Shown here: one piece after another, positions 54,881-63,303 of the stretch
How the letters are laid out: every line of letters begins with the position of its first letter
Numbering within the stretch: the stretch's first letter is position 1
The notes under the pieces: model-generated
What the model saw: the letters and a program-made list of their open reading frames with translations, nothing else
Told to the model about the DNA's origin: nothing
Database searches by the model: none
Position numbers and translations under genes: made by a program
Assembly (NCBI RefSeq): GCF_000703165.1
Contig: NZ_JNLQ01000002.1
Location: 1,364,001-1,428,000, forward strand
Direction of reading: 5' to 3'
DNA: 64,000 bases
DNA from: Butyrivibrio sp. AE3004
Lineage (GTDB): Bacteria; Bacillota; Clostridia; Lachnospirales; Lachnospiraceae

Positions 54881-56311
54881 ATGAGTAGTTCTTCTCAGGC
54901 AAGTCAGAGAATCTTTTCTCTGCTTGATGAAAACAGTTTCGTTGAAATCGGCGCTCAGGTTAAGGCAAGAAGCACGGATTTCAATCTGAAGCAGACAGAG
55001 ACACCCTCTGATGGTGTAGTAACCGGCTATGGCGTTATTGGCGGTAAGCTTGTATACGTTTATGCTCAGGATGCTTCCGTTCTCGGCGGCTCTGTAGGTG
55101 AGATGCATGCTAAAAAAATAGCAGGTCTCTATGATATGGCTCTTAAGATGGGAGCACCGGTAATCGGTCTTATCGATTCAGCTGGACTTCGTCTTCAGGA
55201 GGCAACTGATGCACTTAATGCATTCGGCGAGATCTATCGCAAGCAGGTAAGTGCTTCAGGAGTTGTTCCGCAGATCACAGCAATTCTTGGATCATGTGGT
55301 GGCGGTCTTGCACTTTTCCCGACAATGACAGATTTTACTTTCATGGAAGAAAACAGTGGAAAACTCTTTGTTAATTCTCCTAATGTCCTTGAAGGTAACA
55401 GTAAGGAAAAATGCGATACATCATCTGCTTCATGGCAGAGCGGTGAGGTCGGAAACGTAGACGTTGCAGCTGACGAACAGGCAATCTATGCTCAGATCAG
55501 AGAACTCGTTTCACTACTTCCTTCAAACAATGAAGATACAGAGAATTTTGAAGAATGTGCAGACGATCTTAATCGCGCATGTGAAAATCTCGATGGATCA
55601 GTTGATGATCCGGCACTTATGCTTAGACAGATTTCCGATAACGGAATCTTCTTTGAAACAAAGCGCGGATATGCAAAGGAGATGGTAACAGGCTTTATTA
55701 AATTAAACGGTGCAACTGTTGGCGTTATCGCAAACAGAAGAGCTGTTTATGATGAGAACGGTGAAGTTGCTGAAAAGTTTGATAATGTTCTTACAGCTCA
55801 TGCATGTGAAAAAGCAGCAGATATGGTTGACTTCTGCGATGCTTTTGAAATTCCTGTTCTTTCACTTACAAATGTTAAAGGTTTCGGCGCAACAAAATGT
55901 GATGAAAGACATGTTGCAAAGAGTGCAGCTAAGCTTGTTGCTGCATTATCAGGAGCTACAGTTCCGAAGGTTAATGTTGTTACAGGAACCGCTTACGGTA
56001 GTGCATATGTTGTTATGAACTCAAAGGCTATAGGTGCAGATATGACATTTGCATGGCCGGATGCAGAAATCGGTACTATGAATGCAGAGCACGCTGCTAA
56101 GATCATTGCTGATGGCAAGGACGCTGCAACTGTGGCAGATACAGCAGCTGCTTACGAGAGACTCCAGAACAATGTAGAAAGTGCTGCAGGCAGAGGATAT
56201 GTTGATACGATCATCGACGCTGCAGACACAAGAAAATATGTAATAGGAGCTTTTGAAATGCTTTACTCTAAGCGTGAAGAGCGCCCTGTGAGGAAGCACA
56301 CTACAGTATAA
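54881..56311 (+). CDS. Acyl-CoA carboxyltransferase (MmdA / 12S-like)
   Basis: 476 residues, somewhat shorter than MmdA (~510). Two crotonase-fold halves: N half with GVVTGYGVIGGKLVYVYAQD, GLIDSAGLRLQE and oxyanion-hole loop GSCGGGLALFP; C half with MVTGFIKLNGATVGVIANRR and the second loop TGTAYGSAYVVM, then GADMTFAWPDAEIGTMNAEH. It transfers carboxyl between biotin and an acyl-CoA (methylmalonyl-, malonyl- or glutaconyl-CoA). CGGAGGTG precedes ATG 54881. First gene of a five-gene cluster; 14 bp separate it from the OadG fusion. Which CoA ester is used cannot be told from sequence. Confidence 0.9.
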   Translation: MSSSSQASQRIFSLLDENSFVEIGAQVKARSTDFNLKQTETPSDGVVTGYGVIGGKLVYVYAQDASVLGGSVGEMHAKKIAGLYDMALKMGAPVIGLIDSAGLRLQEATDALNAFGEIYRKQVSASGVVPQITAILGSCGGGLALFPTMTDFTFMEENSGKLFVNSPNVLEGNSKEKCDTSSASWQSGEVGNVDVAADEQAIYAQIRELVSLLPSNNEDTENFEECADDLNRACENLDGSVDDPALMLRQISDNGIFFETKRGYAKEMVTGFIKLNGATVGVIANRRAVYDENGEVAEKFDNVLTAHACEKAADMVDFCDAFEIPVLSLTNVKGFGATKCDERHVAKSAAKLVAALSGATVPKVNVVTGTAYGSAYVVMNSKAIGADMTFAWPDAEIGTMNAEHAAKIIADGKDAATVADTAAAYERLQNNVESAAGRGYVDTIIDAADTRKYVIGAFEMLYSKREERPVRKHTTV

Positions 56312-56325
56312 GGAGGAGCCTGACA

Positions 56326-57165
56326 GTGAAGCATAAGATTTTTGCTTTAGGTGTTACCCTTATCTGCATGCTGGGTCTATCTGCATGTGGTGACAATATT
56401 CAGTATAATACTGTAGCCGGAAGCAGATATGATGAAAGTGTATTTTCAAAGGATGGTCTGATGGGATATGCCCAGACAATCGAAGACCAGTACTTTGAAA
56501 CTATGTATTTGCAGGGTATAACACCTGACAATTTCCAGGATAAATTAGAAGACAGCTTTGATGAGAATACTTATGATGTATTCTTCGCCGGATATAAGAA
56601 CTGGTATGATGCGATTAATGAAATCGGTTTTAACAGCACCGAGACACTTGCAGAAGATATCAGCGTCAAGGATCTTACCTACTATGTAAACAAAGATGGT
56701 GCTCTGATGGTTGATGCGATCATTGAAGGAACCGGAAATAATGCACATACGGCAATCCTTGAATATTCACTTGATAGAAAAGGTGTTCCCACACTTATTT
56801 CAGTCAATGTTAATCATTCAACCGGTGAGAAGCTTAGAAGTGCCGGACTTAATACACTTCTTGGTATGGGAATGGCATTTACTGTACTTATTATAATTGC
56901 TTTGGTTATTTCTTTATTCCCGCTCATTAATAAGATGACTGAGAAAAAAACGGAGACCAATAAAGAGATTACACAGAAATCAATGGATACCGTTACTTCT
57001 CAGATTGCAGAGAAGGAAGAAGAGCTTTCTGATGATACAGAGCTTGTTGCTGTAATCTCAGCAGCTATAGCAGCTTATGAAGCAAGTCAGGGCAACACCG
57101 GTGATGGATTTGTTGTAAGGTCGGTTCGTAAGGTTGGCAAAGCAAGCAATTGGAAAAGAGCTTAA
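56326..57165 (+). CDS. Lipoprotein domain fused to OadG-like gamma subunit
   Basis: 279 residues from GTG 56326 (AGGAGGAG upstream). The N-terminus is a lipoprotein signal with lipobox LSAC (Cys21). An extracytoplasmic domain of about 150 residues follows (DENTYDVFFAGYKNWYDAIN; DGALMVDAIIEGTGNN). A single membrane helix (about 187-208, MGMAFTVLIIIALVISLF) leads to a cytosolic tail with the OadG pattern: ELVAVISAAIAAYEASQG and FVVRSVRKVGKASNWKRA. Ordinary OadG proteins are about 80-120 residues and lack the lipoprotein part. It should anchor and assemble the decarboxylase complex. Confidence 0.82.
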   Translation: MKHKIFALGVTLICMLGLSACGDNIQYNTVAGSRYDESVFSKDGLMGYAQTIEDQYFETMYLQGITPDNFQDKLEDSFDENTYDVFFAGYKNWYDAINEIGFNSTETLAEDISVKDLTYYVNKDGALMVDAIIEGTGNNAHTAILEYSLDRKGVPTLISVNVNHSTGEKLRSAGLNTLLGMGMAFTVLIIIALVISLFPLINKMTEKKTETNKEITQKSMDTVTSQIAEKEEELSDDTELVAVISAAIAAYEASQGNTGDGFVVRSVRKVGKASNWKRA

Positions 57166-57206
57166 AATATCAGAATTCAAGCTTATTTTTTAGGAGGATA
57201 TATATA

Positions 57207-57569
57207 ATGAAAAATTATACAATTACCGTTAACGGAAACGTATATGATGTAACTGTAGAGGAAGGTGCAGGCAGTGGCGCTCCTGTAGCAGCAGCTCCCG
57301 TAGCAGCACCTAAGGCTCCCGCAGCACCTGCTAAGAAGGCTAGTGCCGGCGCAGGCGGCGTTAAGGTAACAGCAGGTGCAGCAGGTAAGGTCCTTAAGAT
57401 CGAGGCTTCTGTAGGTCAGGCAGTTAAGAAGGGTGATGCCGTTGTTGTTATGGAATCAATGAAGATGGAGATTCCTATGGTTGCTCCTCAGGATGGAACA
57501 ATCGCAAGTATCGACGTTGCTGTGGGTGATCAGGTTGAAGCCGGCGGCGTTGTTGCAACAATGAACTAA
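57207..57569 (+). CDS. Biotin carboxyl carrier protein (1.3S-like)
   Basis: 120 residues from ATG 57207, fixed by AGGAGG 9 bases upstream. It has a short N-terminal strand (MKNYTITVNGNVYDVTVEE), an Ala/Pro/Lys hinge (about 28-50) and a biotinyl domain with Lys86 in VVMESMKMEIPM as the biotinylation site, 34 residues from the end. The usual AMKM is SMKM here, which is tolerated in the family. The carrier shuttles carboxyl groups between the carboxyltransferases and the OadB pump. Confidence 0.95.
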   Translation: MKNYTITVNGNVYDVTVEEGAGSGAPVAAAPVAAPKAPAAPAKKASAGAGGVKVTAGAAGKVLKIEASVGQAVKKGDAVVVMESMKMEIPMVAPQDGTIASIDVAVGDQVEAGGVVATMN

Positions 57570-57597
57570 ATTAGGAGACTCACACGGAGGTCGTTAA

Positions 57598-58749
57598 ATG
57601 GATTACATTGTAAACACATTATCGAATCTCTGGCAGCAAACAGCATTTACAACAATGACTCCCGGTAACTATATCATGGTAGTCGTTGCGCTGATATTCA
57701 TGTATCTTGCAATCGCCAAAGATTTCGAGCCACTTCTTTTAGTGCCTATCTCCTTCGGTATGCTTTTGGTTAATATCTATCCTGATATTATGATTTCAAT
57801 CGAGAAGTCATCCAACGGTGTAGGCGGACTTTTATATTATTTCTACCTGCTTGATGAGTGGGCTATAATGCCTTCACTTATCTTCATGGGAGTTGGAGCG
57901 ATGACGGACTTTGGCCCGCTTATTGCTAACCCTAAGAGCTTCCTTATGGGAGCAGCTGCTCAGTTTGGTATCTTTTCAGCTTATTTCATGGCTATTGCCA
58001 TGGGATTTAACGATCAGCAGGCTGCAGCTATTTCAATTATCGGAGGAGCAGATGGTCCTACATCTATATTCCTTGCAACAAAGCTTAACCAGACCACAAT
58101 TCTTGGTCCTATTGCCGTAGCAGCATATTCGTACATGTCACTTGTACCGATTATTCAGCCGCCGGTTATGAAGCTTCTTACAACTGAAAAGGAAAGAAAG
58201 ATTCGCATGCAGCAGCTTCGTCCTGTTTCAAAGCTTGAAAAGATTCTTTTCCCTATTATTGTTACGATCGTTGTAAGTATGATTCTTCCTACAACAGCAC
58301 CTCTTATCGGTATGTTGATGCTTGGTAACCTGTTCCGTGAAAGTGGAGTTGTTCGTCAGCTTCAGGAAACAGCTTCCAATGCACTTATGTATATCGTTGT
58401 AATAATGCTTGGTACTTCTGTAGGTGCTACAACAAGTGCTGAGGCATTCCTCAATATAACAACTATAAAGATTGTAGTTCTTGGTCTTATAGCGTTTGTT
58501 ATAGGTACTGCTGCCGGAACATTGTTTGGTAAGCTGATGTGCGTTATCACAGGCGGTAAGGTTAATCCCCTTATCGGATCGGCAGGCGTTTCTGCTGTTC
58601 CTATGGCTGCCAGAGTATCTCAGAAGGTTGGTGCAGAGTATGATCCCAGCAACTTCCTTCTCATGCATGCTATGGGACCTAACGTAGCAGGTGTAGTTGG
58701 AACTGCAGTTGTTGCCGGAACCTTTATGGCAGTATTCGGAGTATTTTAA
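57598..58749 (+). CDS. oadB: Na+-translocating decarboxylase beta subunit
   Basis: 383 residues, polytopic (about nine to eleven helices). The functional segments are intact: SIIGGADGPTSIFLATKL (about 142-159, with the Asp that binds Na+ and the carboxyl group) and SAGVSAVPMAARVSQK (about 324-339), then NFLLMHAMGPNVAGVVG. It decarboxylates carboxybiotin and exports Na+. CGGAGG lies before ATG 57598. The assignment also covers methylmalonyl-CoA and glutaconyl-CoA decarboxylase beta chains, which are the same family. Confidence 0.96.
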   Translation: MDYIVNTLSNLWQQTAFTTMTPGNYIMVVVALIFMYLAIAKDFEPLLLVPISFGMLLVNIYPDIMISIEKSSNGVGGLLYYFYLLDEWAIMPSLIFMGVGAMTDFGPLIANPKSFLMGAAAQFGIFSAYFMAIAMGFNDQQAAAISIIGGADGPTSIFLATKLNQTTILGPIAVAAYSYMSLVPIIQPPVMKLLTTEKERKIRMQQLRPVSKLEKILFPIIVTIVVSMILPTTAPLIGMLMLGNLFRESGVVRQLQETASNALMYIVVIMLGTSVGATTSAEAFLNITTIKIVVLGLIAFVIGTAAGTLFGKLMCVITGGKVNPLIGSAGVSAVPMAARVSQKVGAEYDPSNFLLMHAMGPNVAGVVGTAVVAGTFMAVFGVF

Positions 58750-58788
58750 AGTGAGATAGGAAATCTTTGGTTTCCGTAATCGAACTTT

Positions 58789-58822
58789 GTTCCGGCGAGA
58801 GCTGAAAGCTCGAAAGCGGAAC
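58789..58822 (+). promoter_or_regulatory. Stem-loop in the oadB-oadA gap
   Basis: GTTCCG (58789-58794) pairs with CGGAAC (58817-58822), and GAGC (58799-58802) with GCTC (58808-58811) inside. There is no T tail, so RNA processing or stabilisation is more likely than termination. Confidence 0.45.
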
Positions 58823-58856
58823 TTCCTTATGAAAATATTGAAAAGGAGATATTACT

Positions 58857-60257
58857 ATGGCAAAGCCAATTAAGATTACAGAGACAGTTCTGCGTGATGC
58901 TCATCAGTCACTGATTGCCACCAGAATGCCTACAGAGCTTATGCTTCCCATTATTCCTACAATGGATAAAGTAGGATACAACTCAGTAGAGTGTTGGGGA
59001 GGTGCTACATTTGATGCTTCCATGAGATTCCTGAAGGAAGATCCTTGGGAGAGACTTCGTAAATTAAGAGATGGATTTAAGAACACAAAGCTTCAGATGC
59101 TTCTTCGTGGTCAGAACATTCTTGGTTACAAGCACTATCCTGATGATGTTGTTGAGTATTTTGTTCAGAAGTCAATTGCTAATGGTATTGATATTATTCG
59201 TATTTTTGACTGCCTGAATGATTTAAGAAATCTTGAGACATCTGTAAAAACATGTAAGAAAGAGGGTGGACACGCTCAGATCGCTCTTGCATATACACTT
59301 GGTGATGCTTATACAGAAGAATACTGGATGAACATTGCTAAGGAAATCGAGTCAATGGGTGCAGATTCTATCTGTATCAAGGACATGGCAGGACTTCTTC
59401 TTCCTTATGAGGCAGAGAAGCTGGTTAAAGCTCTTAAGAGTGCTACAAGCCTTCCTATTGATCTTCATACACATTACACCTCAGGTGTTGCAAGTATGAC
59501 ATATCTTAAGGCTGCTGAAGCAGGTGTTGATATCATTGACTGCGCTATTTCACCTTTTGCACTTGGTACATCACAGCCTGCTACAGAGGTTATGGTAGAA
59601 GCCTTCAAGGGACAGGAATTTGATTCTGGTCTTGATCAGAAGCTTCTTGCTGAGATTGCTGATTACTTCAGACCTTACAGAGAAGAGTGCTTAAAGAGCG
59701 GACTTATGGATGCTAAGGTTCTTGGAGTTAACATTAAGACTCTTATGTATCAGGTTCCCGGTGGTATGCTTTCCAACATGGTTAGCCAGCTTAAGGAACA
59801 GAATGCAAGCGATAAGTATAATACAGTTCTTGAGGAGATTCCTCAGGTTCGTAAGGACTTTGGTGAACCTCCGCTTGTTACACCTTCTTCACAGATCGTT
59901 GGTACTCAGGCTGTTATGAACGTACTTATGGGTGAAAGATATAAGGTTGCTACAGACCAGACGAAGGATCTGCTTGCCGGTGAATATGGTAAGACAATCA
60001 AACCTTTCAATCCTGAAGTTCAGAAGAAGATTATAGGCGACAGAGAGGTTATTACATGCAGACCTGCAGATAAGCTTGCTCCCGGACTTCCTAAGTTTGA
60101 GGAAGATGTTAAACAATGGAAGCAGCAGGATGAAGACGTATTGTCTTATGCATTGTTCCCTCAGGTTGCAACAGATTTCTTCAAATATCGTCTTGCACAG
60201 CAGGAAAAGGTTGACCTTACAGCAGCAGATACCAAGAATGGTGCATACCCTGCTTAA
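58857..60257 (+). CDS. oadA: Oxaloacetate decarboxylase alpha / transcarboxylase 5S-like carboxyltransferase
   Basis: 466 residues. HMGL-like TIM barrel with ITETVLRDAHQSLIATRM at 6-23, CWGGATFDASMRFL, LLRGQNILGY, active-site KDMAGLLLP and metal ligands in DLHTHYTSGVASM (about 201-213), followed by the conserved carboxylase domain to about 455. The C-terminal biotin domain found in many OadA proteins is missing, as in the 5S transcarboxylase subunit, and is supplied by the separate carrier. It converts oxaloacetate plus biotin to pyruvate plus carboxybiotin, or the reverse. AAGGAG precedes ATG 58857; last gene of the cluster. Confidence 0.93.
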   Translation: MAKPIKITETVLRDAHQSLIATRMPTELMLPIIPTMDKVGYNSVECWGGATFDASMRFLKEDPWERLRKLRDGFKNTKLQMLLRGQNILGYKHYPDDVVEYFVQKSIANGIDIIRIFDCLNDLRNLETSVKTCKKEGGHAQIALAYTLGDAYTEEYWMNIAKEIESMGADSICIKDMAGLLLPYEAEKLVKALKSATSLPIDLHTHYTSGVASMTYLKAAEAGVDIIDCAISPFALGTSQPATEVMVEAFKGQEFDSGLDQKLLAEIADYFRPYREECLKSGLMDAKVLGVNIKTLMYQVPGGMLSNMVSQLKEQNASDKYNTVLEEIPQVRKDFGEPPLVTPSSQIVGTQAVMNVLMGERYKVATDQTKDLLAGEYGKTIKPFNPEVQKKIIGDREVITCRPADKLAPGLPKFEEDVKQWKQQDEDVLSYALFPQVATDFFKYRLAQQEKVDLTAADTKNGAYPA

Positions 60258-60291
60258 AGTTTAAACAAAAGATAAATTTAAAATTTATAAG

Positions 60292-60327
60292 GAACAGATA
60301 TTCATATTTGGATATCTGTTCTTTTTT
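60292..60327 (+). terminator. Terminator of the carboxyltransferase/decarboxylase cluster
   Basis: GAACAGATAT (60292-60301) pairs with ATATCTGTTC (60312-60321), then TTTTTT. Confidence 0.9.
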
Positions 60328-60398
60328 GCATATATATGTTTATATGTGATACAATTATGATAGTATTTTATTGGTATTTTGAATTCTAAGTATGAAAA

Positions 60399-60432
60399 GG
60401 GGGGATCCCGGATAATATCCGGGCAATGATTA
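60399..60432 (+). promoter_or_regulatory. Ribosome binding site separated from the start codon by a hairpin
   Basis: GGGGGG (60399-60404) is 28 bases from ATG 60433, too far for normal use. In between lies a perfect hairpin, CCCGGAT-AAT-ATCCGGG (60407-60423). Folding it brings the spacing to about 11. An in-frame TGA at 60427 rules out an earlier start. ATG 60426 in another frame opens a six-codon ORF (MINDGV) that overlaps the start. Confidence 0.55.
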
Positions 60433-62604
60433 ATGACGGAGTTTAGAAGGCAAAGACCAAAACAGAATAACTATGGACTTCCTCATTTTCGTGAAAACAG
60501 AAAGTCTGAAGAAAACAGACAAATTCTGGCTGCTGAAACAATTAATGGCTTCAGGGTTCGTCCGGGGTATTATGACATCAACGGCGCTACAGTTCTGCCT
60601 GATGGCGTCAATTTTACTGTTTATTCTAACGGAGCAACTAAGGTTACGCTTCTCTTATATCACAGAGGAGATGAGAGACCTTATGTTTCGCTTACTTTTC
60701 CTGAAAATTATCGCATAGGAAAAGTTCATTCCATGATTGTTTTCGGTCTTTCAATTGAAAATATGGAATATGCATATCGTATTGACGGACCTTGGGATGA
60801 GGACAAGGGTCTGCTTTTTGACTATAACCATATTCTTTTGGATCCTTATGCAAAGGCTGTTGCAGGTCAGAGAGTTTGGGGACAGACTATAAAGTTTGAA
60901 GAGGCCTATAGGGCAAGAGTAGTCAGAAATGACTTTGACTGGGGGACAACCAGCTGGCTGAAAACGCCTATGAGTGATTCGATTATATATGAGATGCATG
61001 TTCGTGGATTTACTATGGATGAATCCTCGGGCATCAAATGTCGCGGTTCTTTTGCCGGGATAATGGAAAAAGTCGATTATTTAAAAAGGCTTGGTGTAAC
61101 AGCTCTTGAGCTTATGCCGATTTTTGAATTTGACGAAACAAGAGACAAAAGAATTGTGAACGGTAGAACTCTTCTCGATTATTGGGGATACAATACCGTA
61201 AGCTTTTTTGCGCCTAATACAAGCTATGCCTCGACTGAAGAATATAACAGAGAGGGGTTTGAATTAAAGGAAATGATCAAACTCCTTAAAGAGAATGGTA
61301 TCGAAGTTATTCTTGATGTTGTTTTCAATCATACAGCTGAAGGTAACAAAAACGGTCCGTTTATTTCATTTAAAGGCTTTGATAACAATATATATTATAT
61401 GCTGACACCTGACGGTGATTATTATAATTTCAGCGGTTGTGGCAACACGCTTAATTGTAACCATCCTATGGTTCAGCAAATGATCGTCGAATGCCTGCAT
61501 TATTGGGTTGAGGAATATAAAATTGATGGATTCAGATTTGATCTTGCAAGTATTCTTGGAAGAGATCAAAACGGTGCGCCTATGGAAGCACCGCCACTTC
61601 TTCAAAGACTTGCCTTTGACCCGATTCTAGGTGATGTAAAGCTTATTGCTGAAGCCTGGGATGCCGGTGGAATGTATCAGGTAGGTTCATTCCCATCCTG
61701 GGGAAGATGGGCAGAATGGAACGGCAGATATCGTGACAGCATACGTTCATTTCTCAAGGGTGAATATTGGGCTGCTCCTGAAGCCGTTCGTCGTATTACA
61801 GGCTCTATGGATATGTATGGGTATAATTATGCCGGCTACGATTCTTCTGTTAACTTTATTACCTGCCATGATGGTTTTACTTTATATGATATGTTTTCAT
61901 ATAACGAAAAGCACAATGAAGCTAACGGTTGGAATAATACAGACGGTGCCAACGATAACAGAAGCTGGAATTGTGGTCATGAAGGTGAAACCGATAACGA
62001 AGAGGTAAACGAGCTTCGCTTTAAAATGATGAGAAATGCCATTACCGTTCTTATGTGTAGCAGAGGAACACCCATGATCCTTGCGGGAGATGAGTTTGCC
62101 AATACACAGTTTGGTAATAACAATGCGTATTGTCAGGATAATGAAGTATCATGGCTGAATTGGGATTTATATACCAAAAACAGGCAATACTTTGATTTTT
62201 ATCGTGACATGATACAGTTCAGAAGAAAGCATCCATGCATTCGTAAGGACTTAAAGCCTGCAATGTCCGGCTATCCGAATATTTCAGTATTTACTGATCA
62301 TCCTTACAATACAAATATTTGTGACAGCACTAAGGTTATCAGTATTATGTTTGCCGGATTTATCAGAAAAAAGGGACACGATGATATTGTCCTTATGTCT
62401 GTAAACGTATTTTGGGAAGATATTCAGATTTCTTTACCGGATCCTCCGGATGGTGCTTACTGGACTCTGGTGGTTGATACTGCTGCCGAGGATAAGAGAT
62501 ATTTTAACAACAGGCCTAAACCTGTATCTGTACCTAATTGGAGACTTAAGGCCAGAAGTGTAAGTGTATTTATTGCTGCTTATGGAGAAGGCTATGGCAG
62601 ATGA
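60433..62604 (+). CDS. Glycogen debranching-type enzyme (GH13_11, isoamylase/GlgX-like)
   Basis: 723 residues. An N-terminal CBM48-like domain (about 35-150, with VNFTVYSNGATKVTLLLY and YAYRIDGPWDEDKG) precedes the GH13 barrel. Catalytic residues are present: DVVFNH, nucleophile Asp370 in DGFRFDLAS, acid/base Glu407 in LIAEAWDAGG and Asp480 in FITCHDGF. The C-terminal beta domain is complete. No signal peptide, so it should cut alpha-1,6 branches of cytosolic glycogen. The start is odd (see the hairpin entry). The last 11 bases overlap the next gene. Confidence 0.93.
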   Translation: MTEFRRQRPKQNNYGLPHFRENRKSEENRQILAAETINGFRVRPGYYDINGATVLPDGVNFTVYSNGATKVTLLLYHRGDERPYVSLTFPENYRIGKVHSMIVFGLSIENMEYAYRIDGPWDEDKGLLFDYNHILLDPYAKAVAGQRVWGQTIKFEEAYRARVVRNDFDWGTTSWLKTPMSDSIIYEMHVRGFTMDESSGIKCRGSFAGIMEKVDYLKRLGVTALELMPIFEFDETRDKRIVNGRTLLDYWGYNTVSFFAPNTSYASTEEYNREGFELKEMIKLLKENGIEVILDVVFNHTAEGNKNGPFISFKGFDNNIYYMLTPDGDYYNFSGCGNTLNCNHPMVQQMIVECLHYWVEEYKIDGFRFDLASILGRDQNGAPMEAPPLLQRLAFDPILGDVKLIAEAWDAGGMYQVGSFPSWGRWAEWNGRYRDSIRSFLKGEYWAAPEAVRRITGSMDMYGYNYAGYDSSVNFITCHDGFTLYDMFSYNEKHNEANGWNNTDGANDNRSWNCGHEGETDNEEVNELRFKMMRNAITVLMCSRGTPMILAGDEFANTQFGNNNAYCQDNEVSWLNWDLYTKNRQYFDFYRDMIQFRRKHPCIRKDLKPAMSGYPNISVFTDHPYNTNICDSTKVISIMFAGFIRKKGHDDIVLMSVNVFWEDIQISLPDPPDGAYWTLVVDTAAEDKRYFNNRPKPVSVPNWRLKARSVSVFIAAYGEGYGR

Positions 62605-63262
62605 AAATGAAAAAAAGATGGATAATGTAGGAGAAAATACTGAATCTGTATCCATTTCTTTTGCTGAGAAAGAAGAAAATCTCGTAGTTGAGGGCTTTGA
62701 ATTTTTGTCCAAAGAAGATGCAAAGAAAGCTGAATTGGATAAACATAAAATTGAAGTCCTCGGGCAGAAGGTTCACTCGACAAGAATTGTTGATTTGGAG
62801 GCGGTATACGAAAAAGCCATCACGAATAAGATTTTTTCTACACCTGTGGGGTGGTATTATCTTGCAAAATTAAGGGATAGACTTATAAATGCAGGTGTAA
62901 GTGAAAATGATCTTATACCCATTCCTGTAAATGTAAAGTTCACAAAAGTTGATTTGAAAGATGAGTATCATCCAAGGCAGTACATAGCACCGGTTCCGAA
63001 AAAGAAAAAATTAGATGTTAAAGCATCTATGATAGTGCTCATTGCTATGAACCTTATACTTGCAATTATGGTTGCGGGCATGTTTTTAATTGCCTTAAAT
63101 TCCGAAAGTGACAACATAATAAACTATAAACAGAACGTTACAAACAGATATGCGGAATGGGAGGATTCTTTAAAGGAACGGGAAAAGGCTGTAAGAATTA
63201 AAGAAAGAGACCTTAGGATTCAGGATGATACTGAGTATGGCGATGAAATAGAAACAGAATAA
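62594..63262 (+). CDS. Membrane protein with C-terminal coiled coil, unknown function
   Basis: 222 residues from ATG 62594, chosen because GGAG lies 6 bases upstream; longer readings to 62564 are possible. The N-terminal ~140 residues are hydrophilic and acidic at first, then globular (FSTPVGWYYLAKLRDRLINAGV). One membrane helix (about 149-172, SMIVLIAMNLILAIMVAGMF) is followed by a coiled coil (RYAEWEDSLKEREKAVRIKE) to the C-terminus. It overlaps the debranching gene by 11 bases and precedes the response regulator by 41. I do not recognise the family. Confidence 0.75.
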   Translation: MADENEKKMDNVGENTESVSISFAEKEENLVVEGFEFLSKEDAKKAELDKHKIEVLGQKVHSTRIVDLEAVYEKAITNKIFSTPVGWYYLAKLRDRLINAGVSENDLIPIPVNVKFTKVDLKDEYHPRQYIAPVPKKKKLDVKASMIVLIAMNLILAIMVAGMFLIALNSESDNIINYKQNVTNRYAEWEDSLKEREKAVRIKERDLRIQDDTEYGDEIETE

Positions 63263-63303
63263 ACACAATTTCGTAGTATATTCTGTTTAGGAGAGTGAAA
63301 TAA

